24,310 bases of DNA from a virus, in IMG/VR virus record IMGVR_UViG_3300009785_000091, positions 1 through 24,310 of that record; one strand, 5' to 3'. Made by a program: the position numbers and the translations under genes. The notes under the pieces were generated by a model, which was given only the letters and a program-made list of their open reading frames with translations, did no database searches and was not told the DNA's origin. Position 1 is the first letter of the stretch. Every line of letters starts with the position of its first letter. Below, one piece after another: positions 8,644-17,763 of the stretch.

Positions 8644-10254
8644 TTATTGATCGCCCGCTAAACAAATTGTACAAGTAGAAAACGTGCTTACCTGATTTTG
8701 GAATCCTTCGTCTATATAGTATGTAGGCGTTTCCCCACTTGCAAAAGAATTTAGTGTAACACAAAGTTTTGCGCCTGTAGCCGTATCTTTTATTTGCACT
8801 ATATCATTAGAAGCATACGGCACATTAACTAAATCGCCCAGCTGACTTTGGCCTGTACCACCAGACCACCCTTGAGCGTCATTAACATAATACTGAGTTC
8901 CGCTATTACACAAGGTAGCAAGCCACGCACCGCCATTAGAAACATGGGGGTCTAAATCTAAAACGCTGGAGCTATTAGAAGTACCCGCAGCATTTACATT
9001 AACTACAAGATCAGCTGTTATAAGAGTAGGTACAGTTGAATTATCAACAGTAAAATTAAAGCTAGTAATAGTAAAGTTCCAATTGATTGGCCCTGAAACT
9101 CCTTGATTTGTCCAGTTTGATATTACAGGAATAGAATCAATTGTAAGTATGCTAGTCGAGCTGCCTGTAACTGTAACATTAAAAGGACTTGGTTGACTAG
9201 ACCCAGCCAAAAGCGTAATAGTAGAAGCGGCATCTGGGGTTATATTAGAATTTGTACTTGTAAAAGCAAAGCTTAAAGTTGAATTAACATATTGATATAA
9301 TGTAAACACGGAAGGTTGACCAGTAGAGCAGGGAACATACGGGGCAACTGTACAAAAAGTACTTGCTAGATCACCTGTCAAAGTAACTGTGTATGTTGTG
9401 TTAACAGTAACTGCTGGAAATGTTACCGGAAAAGAAAAAGTTCCAGTGCTGTCTATAGTGCCGGAAACATTTACTGGAGAAAATAAGCCAGAGGAAATCA
9501 TATTAAACGCCCAGTTAGCTCCCTCTACCCCGTTTACAGTAAAGTTTGTAGTTTGCCCATTAGTCCCTACAGCTTCCCCTGTTATAAAAGAATAAGATGT
9601 TATTTTTACCGGGGGATTGTATATTTGAACGGCATTAGCAGTTAAGCATATTTTATCACCGGTAACATCGTTCAATGGAAAAGTATATGTTACGTTAAAT
9701 AACACACCTATTATATTACCAGAGGCATCGTAGCTCTTTACATCAGTAATAGTATAATTGCTGGGGTTACCTATAACAACAGCCAAAGTTGGAGCTGTTG
9801 GGTAATAGTACGTAGTCTCTGCGGTAACTTGATACGAGGCCACCACTGTGCTAGTGCTGCCAATAGTGCCGCATGCACTATAAGGAACATCCGCTGCGCC
9901 GGCTAAAGGTAATTTAGTGTCGCTTACATCACACTGAGATACCACACCCGCAACACATATCTGTCTTTCTATAGCAATCCCCTGAATACAAAGTTCTATA
10001 AGCACATTTGCGCTAGGCATTATACTTGGCGCAATGTAAGTTATAACGCAATCTATATTAGCTCCATTTTGAGTGAAAACAACACTATTAACATAGGTAG
10101 GTAAAGGCGTTATTGGTGAAAAATTAGCCGCAGTTACAGTATACCCTGTATTAGGTGTTATTAGCAAAGAGACAGATGGGTGCGCTATTGTCCAGTCAAC
10201 ACCCGCTGTTTCGCTAAAGCTTACTACGCTTACTGTGAAGTTATTAAATGCCAT
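8644..10254 (-). CDS. Ig-like, Cys-containing virion surface / tail adhesion protein, 536 aa
   Basis: The composition is extreme: Thr, Ser, Val, Asn and Ile dominate, Lys and Arg are rare, and no long helix is expected. This suggests a chain of beta-sandwich domains. At least two loosely similar units can be seen: one near residues 30-105, ending in an ELCIQ strand, and one near 140-210, ending in a KICLTA strand. About a dozen cysteines are spread along the chain, and the last ten residues hold a CTIC pair. The C-terminal 100 residues contain Gly/Trp/Asn-rich loops (NDAQGWSGGTGQ) and look like a separate tip domain. Ig-like and BACON-type domains are common on phages of Bacteroidota and are thought to bind surface glycans. 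It follows the stabilisation protein by 9 bases, so a fibre or tail-surface adhesin is likely. I did not find a clear BACON signature. Confidence 0.72.
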   Translation of the reverse strand: MAFNNFTVSVVSFSETAGVDWTIAHPSVSLLITPNTGYTVTAANFSPITPLPTYVNSVVFTQNGANIDCVITYIAPSIMPSANVLIELCIQGIAIERQICVAGVVSQCDVSDTKLPLAGAADVPYSACGTIGSTSTVVASYQVTAETTYYYPTAPTLAVVIGNPSNYTITDVKSYDASGNIIGVLFNVTYTFPLNDVTGDKICLTANAVQIYNPPVKITSYSFITGEAVGTNGQTTNFTVNGVEGANWAFNMISSGLFSPVNVSGTIDSTGTFSFPVTFPAVTVNTTYTVTLTGDLASTFCTVAPYVPCSTGQPSVFTLYQYVNSTLSFAFTSTNSNITPDAASTITLLAGSSQPSPFNVTVTGSSTSILTIDSIPVISNWTNQGVSGPINWNFTITSFNFTVDNSTVPTLITADLVVNVNAAGTSNSSSVLDLDPHVSNGGAWLATLCNSGTQYYVNDAQGWSGGTGQSQLGDLVNVPYASNDIVQIKDTATGAKLCVTLNSFASGETPTYYIDEGFQNQVSTFSTCTICLAGDQ

Positions 10255-10263
10255 AATGTTTGT

Positions 10264-13200
10264 TTAAATAATTTTTAATGAGATAGCCTGAACAACACTG
10301 CCGAGGTCTCCACAAAATGCTCTTACACTAAATGCCCCTAAATTTCCTGTGGCTCCAGTAGCAGGATTATAAGTAAAAGCGCCGGTGCTTAAGTTTAGGT
10401 TTAATGAAGATGGATTAGGCAGCCCGTTACTTTCCAGCGTGAAATACACGGCAGATGCACATGTGTTTGAGTACAAAGCTATAGTTTCGTTAAATTGCGT
10501 ATTTATAGGGCCGGTGAAGGTTTGCTTTACTAAACCGGGAGCCTCTGTAGCTGTTGAGCAATCTGGATCCGCTTGGTTTCTTACTGTAAACACTGTCTGC
10601 GGAGGAACTACTATAACGGAAGGATTACCTATACCCTGCACATTGAATTCCTTGGTATCTACATTTGTATTACAAGAGGTTACGTAAAAAGTATCCATAC
10701 CTCTTATATAATTAAATTTCTTACCCTCTTTATCTAAAAATTCTTTTATTTGGCCTTCCTGCAGATCTGTTACTATAGAACTAACATACCACCCTTTTGT
10801 TTCCGTGGAAATATTAGGCGTTAAACCTTCGGCCTCTATCTGGGCTAATGTATAAAGTCTTTCGCTGCCGGTTAGTTTATATAAAAATTCTTTAGCATCA
10901 GTGCCGCTATAGTTTAAAGTTTTATAGCCCTTTACCACTGCTGGATTTTCATTAAGAATGGTGTTAAAAGAACTTTCATAATATGGGCCTACCAAAGCCG
11001 TATCGGGCCCTACACCGTAAAAAGTATTATACGCGGCATTTAATCCATGCTCCCATATTCTACCACTTTTAAATGTGTAGTATGTATTGTTAAGGTAAGC
11101 ACCCGCTTCCGGCATATAAACTTTTCTAGAAGTAAAGCCATTAACTCGCTCTTTAAAAGAAATTGTTGTAGTAGTTGTGGGTAATGTGTTTACAAACTGA
11201 CTGCAAGCAGGGTCTCTATTCAGTCTATCGAATTCGCCGGCCCCTAATGTTTGTTGCCAGTAAGGAGTCAAAGCCTCCAGCGTTATGTTGTAGTTTCTTT
11301 TTCCAACATCCCACGTCCCTATTATTTTATTATTAACCGATAAATTGTCTGAAAAAAACGAGTGCATGCCGTAGTCTGATAAATCGGTAAGTCCGTCCCC
11401 AGAAAGCCTAAGCACCGCTCCTTTATTTGCGTCGGTATAATACATTCTAAAGCCAAATTCAGCAAATGATTCGGGGTTAGTGGCTATGCCAAATTCCCCT
11501 TGGAATGTTACTGTTTGCCCCAACACTGCGGAATTAGAAGTTAAGTTAGTGCTGCCGTCAGCATTAAACAAAATATCTTTTTTAGCCATGATTTTCATTG
11601 ACTTGTTCTCGCACAAGGTGATTAAATCTGTATCTCTTGTATGCAGTTTTTGTATACTACCATACTCCGGATTTACATCTTTGGTAATGCTTTCCGCTTG
11701 TATAAATTGATTAAGATTATTTGTGCTCGATGCGGAATTAAATATTTGAGAAAATATAAGCCCAGTTGCTCTTCTTTCTTCCTCGTATGGTTCATCTAAT
11801 GTAGCGGATGCTTTCACTCCATCTCCTATTACAGGCTGGTTAAAATCATCTCTAATGCGATCTGACTCAACCCCGTTCCCGAACGAGTAACAATTAAACC
11901 AACTTAGTTCTTGCAGTTGACCAAATCTACTTATAGGATAAAGGTCTGGGGTTTCAAAGTATATATCTAACTCAGCCGCTTCTTTAGGCTCTGTTTCAAA
12001 TACAGCGGGAGTATTACTAGAAAAAGTATTATCATTTGGGTCTTGAGCTAAAAACTCTATACCTACATAAGACAAATTATTCATTCCATCATTACCTATG
12101 GGGCCTATAAAGTTAACTAAGTTACTGGTAGGATCCCAAACAAGAGTATTGGAGCCTCCTTCTAGCTGCTCATATTCCAGCGTCCATCTAGCATATTGAT
12201 TTGATAGCTCCCCCCAATCATCACCCCAGCAAACCCAACACCCGTTTTGGGAACAATCATACAATGTACCTAACGCCAAAGTCGAGTTTTTTACAACATA
12301 TACAGTTCCGGTAGGATCAAATATACCGTTATTATTAAATTCTACAAACCTAAACATAGCGCCATCTGTATTTAGTTGCTCCAGTAATCGGGGATTTCTT
12401 TCTACTATACCCGCTGCATGGCCATTGGTTGTGTTAGTTCTAGCTGCTCCATATCCAGTGGCATCGGATATAACAATTTTACCCGCAACAGTTGTCCCTA
12501 GTCCCCGCGCTTCGCAAGTTGAGTTTCGGTCAATAAATATACGCCCCTTGTTGCCTAGTATATCGCTTTCCCACTCATCACCATAAAAATCTTTATTGAA
12601 ATGGCTGCCGTTATTCATCAACCATAAAGGGGCTATAGCTTTTCTAATAAATGTATTTCTATTATTTCTGGCTGCCTGTATTTTTTGCCTTAATATATTA
12701 TCTGAGTTTACTTTAACAAAAAACCTTCCTGTAAATTCAGCTTTTTTAACGTCAGTTAAATCATATAGCGTTAATCCCGTACCCTCTGGAACATTAGACC
12801 CATTGTCAGTAGTAGCGAAATCTACGTCTGGGCCAAACGCGGGCGAAACTACTATTCTAACGAAAACTTGAGTTTGATCTATAGAAAAAGTAGATATTTT
12901 GTAATAATCGCTTACCTGGCCGGCGGTGCCTGTTATTCTTAATTGTAAGCCGGATTCAGTACGGGTTTCTGCCCCAAAAGCTGCATCAAAAATACTTTTT
13001 GGAATTTGCAATTCGTTCCCGCCTTCAGTAGGGGTAGCCCCTTGTCCACCACCAAAATTTGTTATAAGATTTCCTTTACCTAGTCTTTGTTGCGTTAAAA
13101 AATTAGGAGCTTCATTTTCTATGGCTATTACTTTATACCTGCTTTTTTGAAAAACAGGTAAATTATTATCATGCTCTTTTTTGAGTATTAAAAAAGTTTC

Positions 13201-15084
13201 ATCATCTACTTTATTTCTTTCTGCAGACGGAAATGAAAGCCATACGTTGCCGTCTTCAGCATCATAAAATCTATCCAACGCTAGGTTGTAGTATTCTCTT
13301 GACGTTTCTTTTATATAATATTTGTAATGGGTAAAATCAGCAAACCCGGTTAAAGTCTTATATTTAGGCGGGCCGCCCTTTAGTGTTACTCTTATTTTGT
13401 TAGCGGAGGCAGATGATGCTTTTTCCACAACTAACGAAGCGCTATTGCTGGTAAACACAGGCGTGTTTCTTCCAAACTCATCCATATAAACTACGCCTAC
13501 TTGATAAGTGCGCAATGTTTTAATTGAAGGGAAAACAGCATTCCCGTCCATACTAACACTGCCTGCAACGGTAGCATCAACGGATATTGGTTTCGAGAAT
13601 AACCCCACAGACATATCTGTTTTGTAAGGTATTTTTGTGAAAGGCGAGCTTAAAGTGAAGTTTTGTACATAGTTGCCGTATATTAATCTATTAGCGGTTA
13701 CTTCCTGCGCTAAAGTTCTACGAGGTACATTGTCATAAGGCCTCAGTAACTGATTGCTTCTTATAACAGAAGTTATTATTTCGGTTTTTATTTCAAAGGT
13801 ATTGTTTTGCCAAGCTGTGTCAGTTGGTTTAAAGCTATCAACAACATATACATTAGGATTATTAGTTGCTTTATAAAGCACCTCAATCTCGTTTACATCA
13901 GGCGGCAACGTGCTAGGCACGAAGTCAGATATTGTTAATTGCCTGGTATTATTAGTCATACCTAAATTATAGCCTTCCTTAGGAGAGTAATTAAATTTAC
14001 CGGGTAAAAAAGCGGTATTTGAAAAAGAAGAGTAAGCAGATACTTGATTATTATTGTATTTCCATCTAGTAGCAAATCTAGCAAACTTAAATTCAAATAA
14101 AGGCTCTTGCTGCTCCAATATTACGTTATAAGTTACAGCGTTAGTATTAGCACCTCCCGTGGTGCTTGGCCCAACACTTAGCACTATAACATCAGCACCT
14201 GTTTGGGAGGCTCCCTCAGCAGGCGGTATTATACCACCTATAGAACATCTTATTTCAGCTAATTCAGATCCTGTTTCTACCTCAACATCTGGTGTTAATA
14301 TAAGAGTATCCCCTTCCCTATAAAAAGGTAATGTTTGTCCTTGATTCCAAGTTAATGTTTTTGCGGTACCCGTGGGAACTGGAATAGCATTATTATTGGA
14401 ATCCAGAGTCATAAAAGTGGCAGTGGTCTTGGCAGTAATATCAACAGTGTTTCCCGCGTCGTCTTCTCTAGCAACCGAAGACATGGATATTGTAGGAGGG
14501 CTTAATGGATGCTTTCTTATTACCGTAATGTCTTGCTCAATAAAAGCCCTGCTGTAAACCTGGGAGTGCGTTAAAAAATCTGGAGTAGATCCTATCCAAT
14601 CTTTTACGGTTATACTTTTTGGCTCAGTCTGGTTGTCTGTCCATATTAGTATACCTTCTAATATGTTTACCCCAGTTATTAAGTAATCTTTGCTAAAGTT
14701 TAGTATACTATTAGCGTCAACTATTAACGGGGCTACAACCTTTGTAACGTCATTATAGTAAGCAATAGCGCTAACTTCATCGCTAGATATAAACCAATAT
14801 ATATTATCTGTATTCCTATCAACAACGGATCCTATGCAGATAGCGTTAGTCAGGTTAGATATATAAGCACTACTCCAGGATGTTCTAACTCCCGTAACGG
14901 GGTTATATGTTTTGTACGCTAATTCTAGGTTGCCTTTTATGTTTTGAAAAGTACCAACTTGAGAAGTATCTGAAGATGCTAACTCTAAATTTAAGGCATC
15001 TCTATATTCTCCGTTAGGAACAAGTCTTTCGTCAAGATCTTTGTTCATTTTACCCGATGTAAACGTGTGTATTAACTCTGCCAT
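10264..15084 (-). CDS. Large tail stabilisation / muzzle-like protein with C-terminal Ig-like domain, 1606 aa
   Basis: The N-terminus carries the motif SGKMNKDLDERLVPNGEYRD (residues 10-29), then Ala-Leu-Asn-Leu-Glu, and about 18 residues further on FQNIKGN. In my recollection this opening marks the large 'stabilization' or muzzle-type tail proteins of crAss-like and related marine podoviruses, which build the distal tail below the connector rings. The body is beta-rich, with many Asn/Thr/Gly loops and a fibronectin- or Ig-like region near 200-330. The last 90 residues look like a putative-Ig domain with a GLPNPSSLNLNLSTGAFTYN segment, as in He_PIG or cadherin-like repeats. Its length and position, right after two connector-like genes and before an Ig-like surface protein, support a tail-nozzle role. 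Assignment to muzzle rather than P22 gp10-like needle-plug protein is inferred. Confidence 0.82.
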   Translation of the reverse strand: MAELIHTFTSGKMNKDLDERLVPNGEYRDALNLELASSDTSQVGTFQNIKGNLELAYKTYNPVTGVRTSWSSAYISNLTNAICIGSVVDRNTDNIYWFISSDEVSAIAYYNDVTKVVAPLIVDANSILNFSKDYLITGVNILEGILIWTDNQTEPKSITVKDWIGSTPDFLTHSQVYSRAFIEQDITVIRKHPLSPPTISMSSVAREDDAGNTVDITAKTTATFMTLDSNNNAIPVPTGTAKTLTWNQGQTLPFYREGDTLILTPDVEVETGSELAEIRCSIGGIIPPAEGASQTGADVIVLSVGPSTTGGANTNAVTYNVILEQQEPLFEFKFARFATRWKYNNNQVSAYSSFSNTAFLPGKFNYSPKEGYNLGMTNNTRQLTISDFVPSTLPPDVNEIEVLYKATNNPNVYVVDSFKPTDTAWQNNTFEIKTEIITSVIRSNQLLRPYDNVPRRTLAQEVTANRLIYGNYVQNFTLSSPFTKIPYKTDMSVGLFSKPISVDATVAGSVSMDGNAVFPSIKTLRTYQVGVVYMDEFGRNTPVFTSNSASLVVEKASSASANKIRVTLKGGPPKYKTLTGFADFTHYKYYIKETSREYYNLALDRFYDAEDGNVWLSFPSAERNKVDDETFLILKKEHDNNLPVFQKSRYKVIAIENEAPNFLTQQRLGKGNLITNFGGGQGATPTEGGNELQIPKSIFDAAFGAETRTESGLQLRITGTAGQVSDYYKISTFSIDQTQVFVRIVVSPAFGPDVDFATTDNGSNVPEGTGLTLYDLTDVKKAEFTGRFFVKVNSDNILRQKIQAARNNRNTFIRKAIAPLWLMNNGSHFNKDFYGDEWESDILGNKGRIFIDRNSTCEARGLGTTVAGKIVISDATGYGAARTNTTNGHAAGIVERNPRLLEQLNTDGAMFRFVEFNNNGIFDPTGTVYVVKNSTLALGTLYDCSQNGCWVCWGDDWGELSNQYARWTLEYEQLEGGSNTLVWDPTSNLVNFIGPIGNDGMNNLSYVGIEFLAQDPNDNTFSSNTPAVFETEPKEAAELDIYFETPDLYPISRFGQLQELSWFNCYSFGNGVESDRIRDDFNQPVIGDGVKASATLDEPYEEERRATGLIFSQIFNSASSTNNLNQFIQAESITKDVNPEYGSIQKLHTRDTDLITLCENKSMKIMAKKDILFNADGSTNLTSNSAVLGQTVTFQGEFGIATNPESFAEFGFRMYYTDANKGAVLRLSGDGLTDLSDYGMHSFFSDNLSVNNKIIGTWDVGKRNYNITLEALTPYWQQTLGAGEFDRLNRDPACSQFVNTLPTTTTTISFKERVNGFTSRKVYMPEAGAYLNNTYYTFKSGRIWEHGLNAAYNTFYGVGPDTALVGPYYESSFNTILNENPAVVKGYKTLNYSGTDAKEFLYKLTGSERLYTLAQIEAEGLTPNISTETKGWYVSSIVTDLQEGQIKEFLDKEGKKFNYIRGMDTFYVTSCNTNVDTKEFNVQGIGNPSVIVVPPQTVFTVRNQADPDCSTATEAPGLVKQTFTGPINTQFNETIALYSNTCASAVYFTLESNGLPNPSSLNLNLSTGAFTYNPATGATGNLGAFSVRAFCGDLGSVVQAISLKII

Positions 15085-15090
15085 TTAATT

Positions 15091-16029
15091 TTAGTGTTTA
15101 ATCCATTTTGATTGATTTCTAAATACTTGAGACATTAAGTCCGCTTTTAATTCAGATAACCTTATCTTAGCATTTCTTCTAGCAGCTGAAGCCATTTTTT
15201 TAAATCTAGCAACTATGTACTCCTGCACGTTTGATCTTGTAGACAATATAGAATACGCTATGTGCTTTACTACCGCGTCCATTGCAAACTTATGCACAGT
15301 CATATCCTCTAGGGATCCTAGCCCATCGCTTATATATTTTAGTGTAACTATCCTGCCTCTTATATCTGAGCTAAATCGTATCATGCCATTTACTCTGTCA
15401 ATATAAAAAGTTCCATTTGCTTGAGCATTTTCGGGGTCTATACCATATCTGCCTCCGTAAGCATATAATGCAAGTAAATCAGGATTGTTGGTTAAATCCC
15501 AGTTGCCTCCTCCGGGTCCACCTAAAGGAAAATTACTTCTGGCATTCCATCTTGTCAGAGTTTCTGACTGAGCATTCGTAATTAACTCCCCAGGGTTTGT
15601 TGCGAAACCCGTTGTGAAAGTGTACTCGCCTGCTGCGTTTTGAGTAGGGGCTTCGGGATTACTACTTAAATCCGTTCTGTATATTATTCTTTCTATACCC
15701 GCACCATCTGTCCAAGATAGCTTGGTGTAATTTACATAGTCTTGGGGCAATACCATATAAAGCCCCGGAGGCACTTCAATCTCTATAGATTTGTCTTGAG
15801 GCAGCACGTCGAAACTAAATTCTTGTATTGCTCTTTGAGCCCAATAAGCAACATCTGTTCTTCTTACTTTTGGTATAAGTTTATCTTGGCCAACGTGTGA
15901 AATCATAAAATTATTTATAATATCAGCTATGCTAACAAATTGATAGTCTCCATAATTTTCATCTCCACTATCCCATACGCCGTCTGGTCCTAAGTAGTAT
16001 TCTTCCGATGTTTGATTTATCAATGCCAT
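15091..16029 (-). CDS. Head-tail connector / tail ring protein, 312 aa
   Basis: The protein starts MALINQTSEEYYLGPDGVWD and continues with SIADIINNFMISHVGQDKLI at about 33-52. It is followed by a helix with AYWAQRAIQEFSFDVLP near 62-78 and a beta-strand run ending in PPGLYMVLPQDYVNYTKLSW. The C-terminal helical region (about 238-312) is rich in Arg/Lys and Ala. An N-terminal helical bundle, a central beta section and a long C-terminal helix fit ring or tubular-A type connector proteins that dock under the portal, such as the P22 gp4 / T7 gp11 class and crAss-like ring proteins. It is 3 bases downstream of the 248 aa connector-like gene and 6 bases upstream of the muzzle-like gene, so the three are likely translated together. 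The connector role is fairly secure, but the exact ring position is not. Confidence 0.78.
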   Translation of the reverse strand: MALINQTSEEYYLGPDGVWDSGDENYGDYQFVSIADIINNFMISHVGQDKLIPKVRRTDVAYWAQRAIQEFSFDVLPQDKSIEIEVPPGLYMVLPQDYVNYTKLSWTDGAGIERIIYRTDLSSNPEAPTQNAAGEYTFTTGFATNPGELITNAQSETLTRWNARSNFPLGGPGGGNWDLTNNPDLLALYAYGGRYGIDPENAQANGTFYIDRVNGMIRFSSDIRGRIVTLKYISDGLGSLEDMTVHKFAMDAVVKHIAYSILSTRSNVQEYIVARFKKMASAARRNAKIRLSELKADLMSQVFRNQSKWIKH

Positions 16030-16032
16030 ATA

Positions 16033-16779
16033 TTACGCTTTTTCTTGTTGATTATTTTGTGCATTCATTTGACTTGCTATTCCGTAAATACTAAGATCCT
16101 TTACCACTAGCCCCGCAAATTCTAGTATTTTTATTACTAATTCTGTTTCTTCAGAAGGATGCAACTCGAAGTTGGTAGATTCATTTGCGTTGTATAGCGC
16201 TTCTCCAAATACCATTTGATAGGCCCACGCTACTTGCGAAGGGTTTTTTATATAATTGCACCTTACTCCGGTAACTAAAGGAGCATCTCCATATACTTGG
16301 TAACCTGAAGCAGAGGCTACAAATACGGGTCTTGAGTTTGTTGGTTTTGCAAGAGAAGATTGATCAATGTATAAGAATTCATTGTAATTTATTCTTTCTG
16401 CTTCAACTTGAGTAGTTGTGGTTACCACAGTATTAGGAACCGGGTATAAAGACTTACTGGTTGTGACATTTCCATATACTATAGTACCTAACCTGTATAA
16501 GTTAGCAGGTGTAGACCAATACGTTCCGCCATAAGTCATAGCGGCGTTTGTTTCAAATATATTTATTTTTTCATTAAGGATGTTAAGCATGTCGGAAAAC
16601 TCCGTGTCATTACCCGGTATTCTTCCAAACTGATTAATATCGTAAAAGTATTGCTCAAATATATCTAGCTGCGCCTGGTTAGCGAACAGATTAAATTCCT
16701 GGGGTGTTACGTACCCCCTTTGCTCTTTATTAAGTATTGCTAATACTCTCTGATAAACAGTATCTACGCTTACAGCCAT
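16033..16779 (-). CDS. Connector / ring protein (adaptor class), 248 aa
   Basis: The N-terminal 45 residues include TVYQRVLAILNKEQRGYVTP followed by QEFNLFANQAQLDIFEQYFY. I recognise this helix pair from the head-completion or adaptor position of many marine podoviruses. A beta-rich middle follows, and the C-terminal 60 residues form acidic and amphipathic helices, ending in a Gln/Asn-rich tail. No signal peptide or membrane span is visible. In this family the protein usually forms a dodecameric ring between portal and tail; that oligomeric state is family knowledge, not seen here. The gene starts a three-gene run with the 312 aa connector and the 1606 aa tail protein. Its start at 16779 lies about 43 bases downstream of the repeated AGCCTATTACTAT-type element. 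Confidence 0.78.
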   Translation of the reverse strand: MAVSVDTVYQRVLAILNKEQRGYVTPQEFNLFANQAQLDIFEQYFYDINQFGRIPGNDTEFSDMLNILNEKINIFETNAAMTYGGTYWSTPANLYRLGTIVYGNVTTSKSLYPVPNTVVTTTTQVEAERINYNEFLYIDQSSLAKPTNSRPVFVASASGYQVYGDAPLVTGVRCNYIKNPSQVAWAYQMVFGEALYNANESTNFELHPSEETELVIKILEFAGLVVKDLSIYGIASQMNAQNNQQEKA

Positions 16780-16802
16780 AATTTGTTTTTTATTTTATAT
16801 AG

Positions 16803-16845
16803 TTATAGGCCACCTTTCAGCAGCCTATTACTATAAAGGTGACTA
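16803..16845 (-). promoter_or_regulatory. Two mutually exclusive RNA hairpins after the 281 aa gene
   Basis: In the minus-strand transcript CACCUUU (16841-16835) can pair with AAAGGUG (16817-16811). Adding a U-G and a G-C pair extends this to 9 bp, starting at the last base of the TAG stop. Between these arms AUAGGC (16828-16823) can pair with GCCUAU (16810-16805). The arms interleave, and the strands AAAGGUG and GCCUAU touch with no linker, so both stems cannot form fully at once. No run of U follows, so it is not a clear terminator. It lies ahead of the 248 aa connector gene and could set RNA processing, partial termination or translation. Confidence 0.45.
16822..16834 (-). repeat. 13-base repeat, copy 1 (ATAGTAATAGGCT)
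   Basis: The minus-strand sequence ATAGTAATAGGCT occurs here and again at 17739-17727 as ATAGTAACAGGCT, matching at 12 of 13 positions. This copy is 43 bases upstream of the ATG of the 248 aa gene. Its partner is 39 bases upstream of the 281 aa gene. Similar spacing ahead of two start codons suggests a shared regulatory site or the remnant of a duplication. This copy overlaps one arm of the hairpin pair. Confidence 0.5.
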
Positions 16846-17688
16846 ATTTAGTCTTTTTTCTATTGCCTTGTATATTTCCATACCTTCGTCTGTTCTAAAG
16901 AATGCAGACAAAGCAAAGTAAGGGTGCTCGTCAAATGGCACTGTCATTACTTTTCTACCGGTATTTCCGTATGTAAAGGTTCTTTGATCTTGTGATAAAC
17001 TTAATATACCCATTTCAACAGCCTTTGCTCCGAAACTTCTTAATTGTGTATTTTCATCTGTAGCTAATTGCAAGAATAAATTCGGATTCTTTTTAGCAAA
17101 AATCAATACGTCTCTTTTAATTTCAGAAGATGAAAGCTCTGTTACTGCGGCTCCCATTTCAACGCGTAAGATAGCCTCTGCTTCGTCAACAGATAAACTC
17201 TTAGCTAAATTCAATGATTGTAATTCAAATTCAATCCAGTCAACTTCATTGCTTGCTTGCTGTGCTGGTTTGTATTCTTCGTATATGTAAGATTTTAAAG
17301 CTGGATGATACAAAGACAAAAGCTTTTGCAATGCAACGTTTTCTTTTGGAACATTAAGTTTGCCATCTCTGAATACGATGCGCCCCATAACTACCTGTCC
17401 TTGTTGTTCGTCTACAAAACAAGATCGTTGGTTAGTAGCGTATCTTAATTCTCTTTGGTATCCTAGCTTTTCGTCAAAATACAATAAACTTTTTTTCCCA
17501 CTATGTGATGTAGGTAATGTGAAAACAAGGGGTTTTGTTCTTGTTAGTTCGTATAAACGATCCTTAACTACCCACTCATCTTTTTTTGGTGCCTCTTTTT
17601 TAGGCGTTTCTACTTTAGGTTGTACTATTGTTTCAACCACTTCCTGAGGAGCAACCTCAACTTTTTTTGCTGTAGCTTTTTTAGCCAT
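16843..17688 (-). CDS. Unrecognised structural-module protein, 281 aa
   Basis: I do not recognise this protein. The first 45 residues are low complexity, rich in Lys, Ala, Pro, Glu and Val (KKEAPKKDEWVVKD near 31-44), and look disordered. The rest is a mixed alpha/beta domain: a KPLVFTLPTSHSGKKSLLYF segment near 53-72, a beta region with RELRYATNQRSCFV, a helical middle with Leu/Glu repeats (about 155-215), and a compact end with PFDEHPYFALSAFFRTDEGM near 252-271. There is no membrane span. The gene is set apart from its neighbours: a strong terminator and a 133-base gap lie upstream, and a hairpin pair and a 63-base gap lie downstream. It ends in TAG, as the capsid gene does. The position after the capsid gene suggests a head decoration, auxiliary or head-closure protein, but nothing in the sequence proves this. 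Confidence 0.75.
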   Translation of the reverse strand: MAKKATAKKVEVAPQEVVETIVQPKVETPKKEAPKKDEWVVKDRLYELTRTKPLVFTLPTSHSGKKSLLYFDEKLGYQRELRYATNQRSCFVDEQQGQVVMGRIVFRDGKLNVPKENVALQKLLSLYHPALKSYIYEEYKPAQQASNEVDWIEFELQSLNLAKSLSVDEAEAILRVEMGAAVTELSSSEIKRDVLIFAKKNPNLFLQLATDENTQLRSFGAKAVEMGILSLSQDQRTFTYGNTGRKVMTVPFDEHPYFALSAFFRTDEGMEIYKAIEKRLN

Positions 17689-17726
17689 AATATAATATAA
17701 TATAAATGTTAATAATCTATGACGAT

Positions 17727-17739
17727 AGCCTGTTACTAT
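17727..17739 (-). repeat. 13-base repeat, copy 2 (ATAGTAACAGGCT)
   Basis: This is the second copy of the element at 16834-16822, with 12 of 13 bases identical on the minus strand. It lies 39 bases upstream of the 281 aa gene, between the capsid terminator and that gene. The core AATAGTAACA (17740-17731) is found exactly once more in the gaps I read, at 20467-20458, upstream of the scaffold-like gene. A phage promoter or regulator site is possible. Confidence 0.5.
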
Positions 17740-17763
17740 TTAATATAACTACCTACTGTCACT

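Noticed and set aside
16803-16845. A true H-type pseudoknot
   Set aside because: The linker between the two 3' arms is zero bases and cannot span the first stem, so alternative hairpins are more likely.
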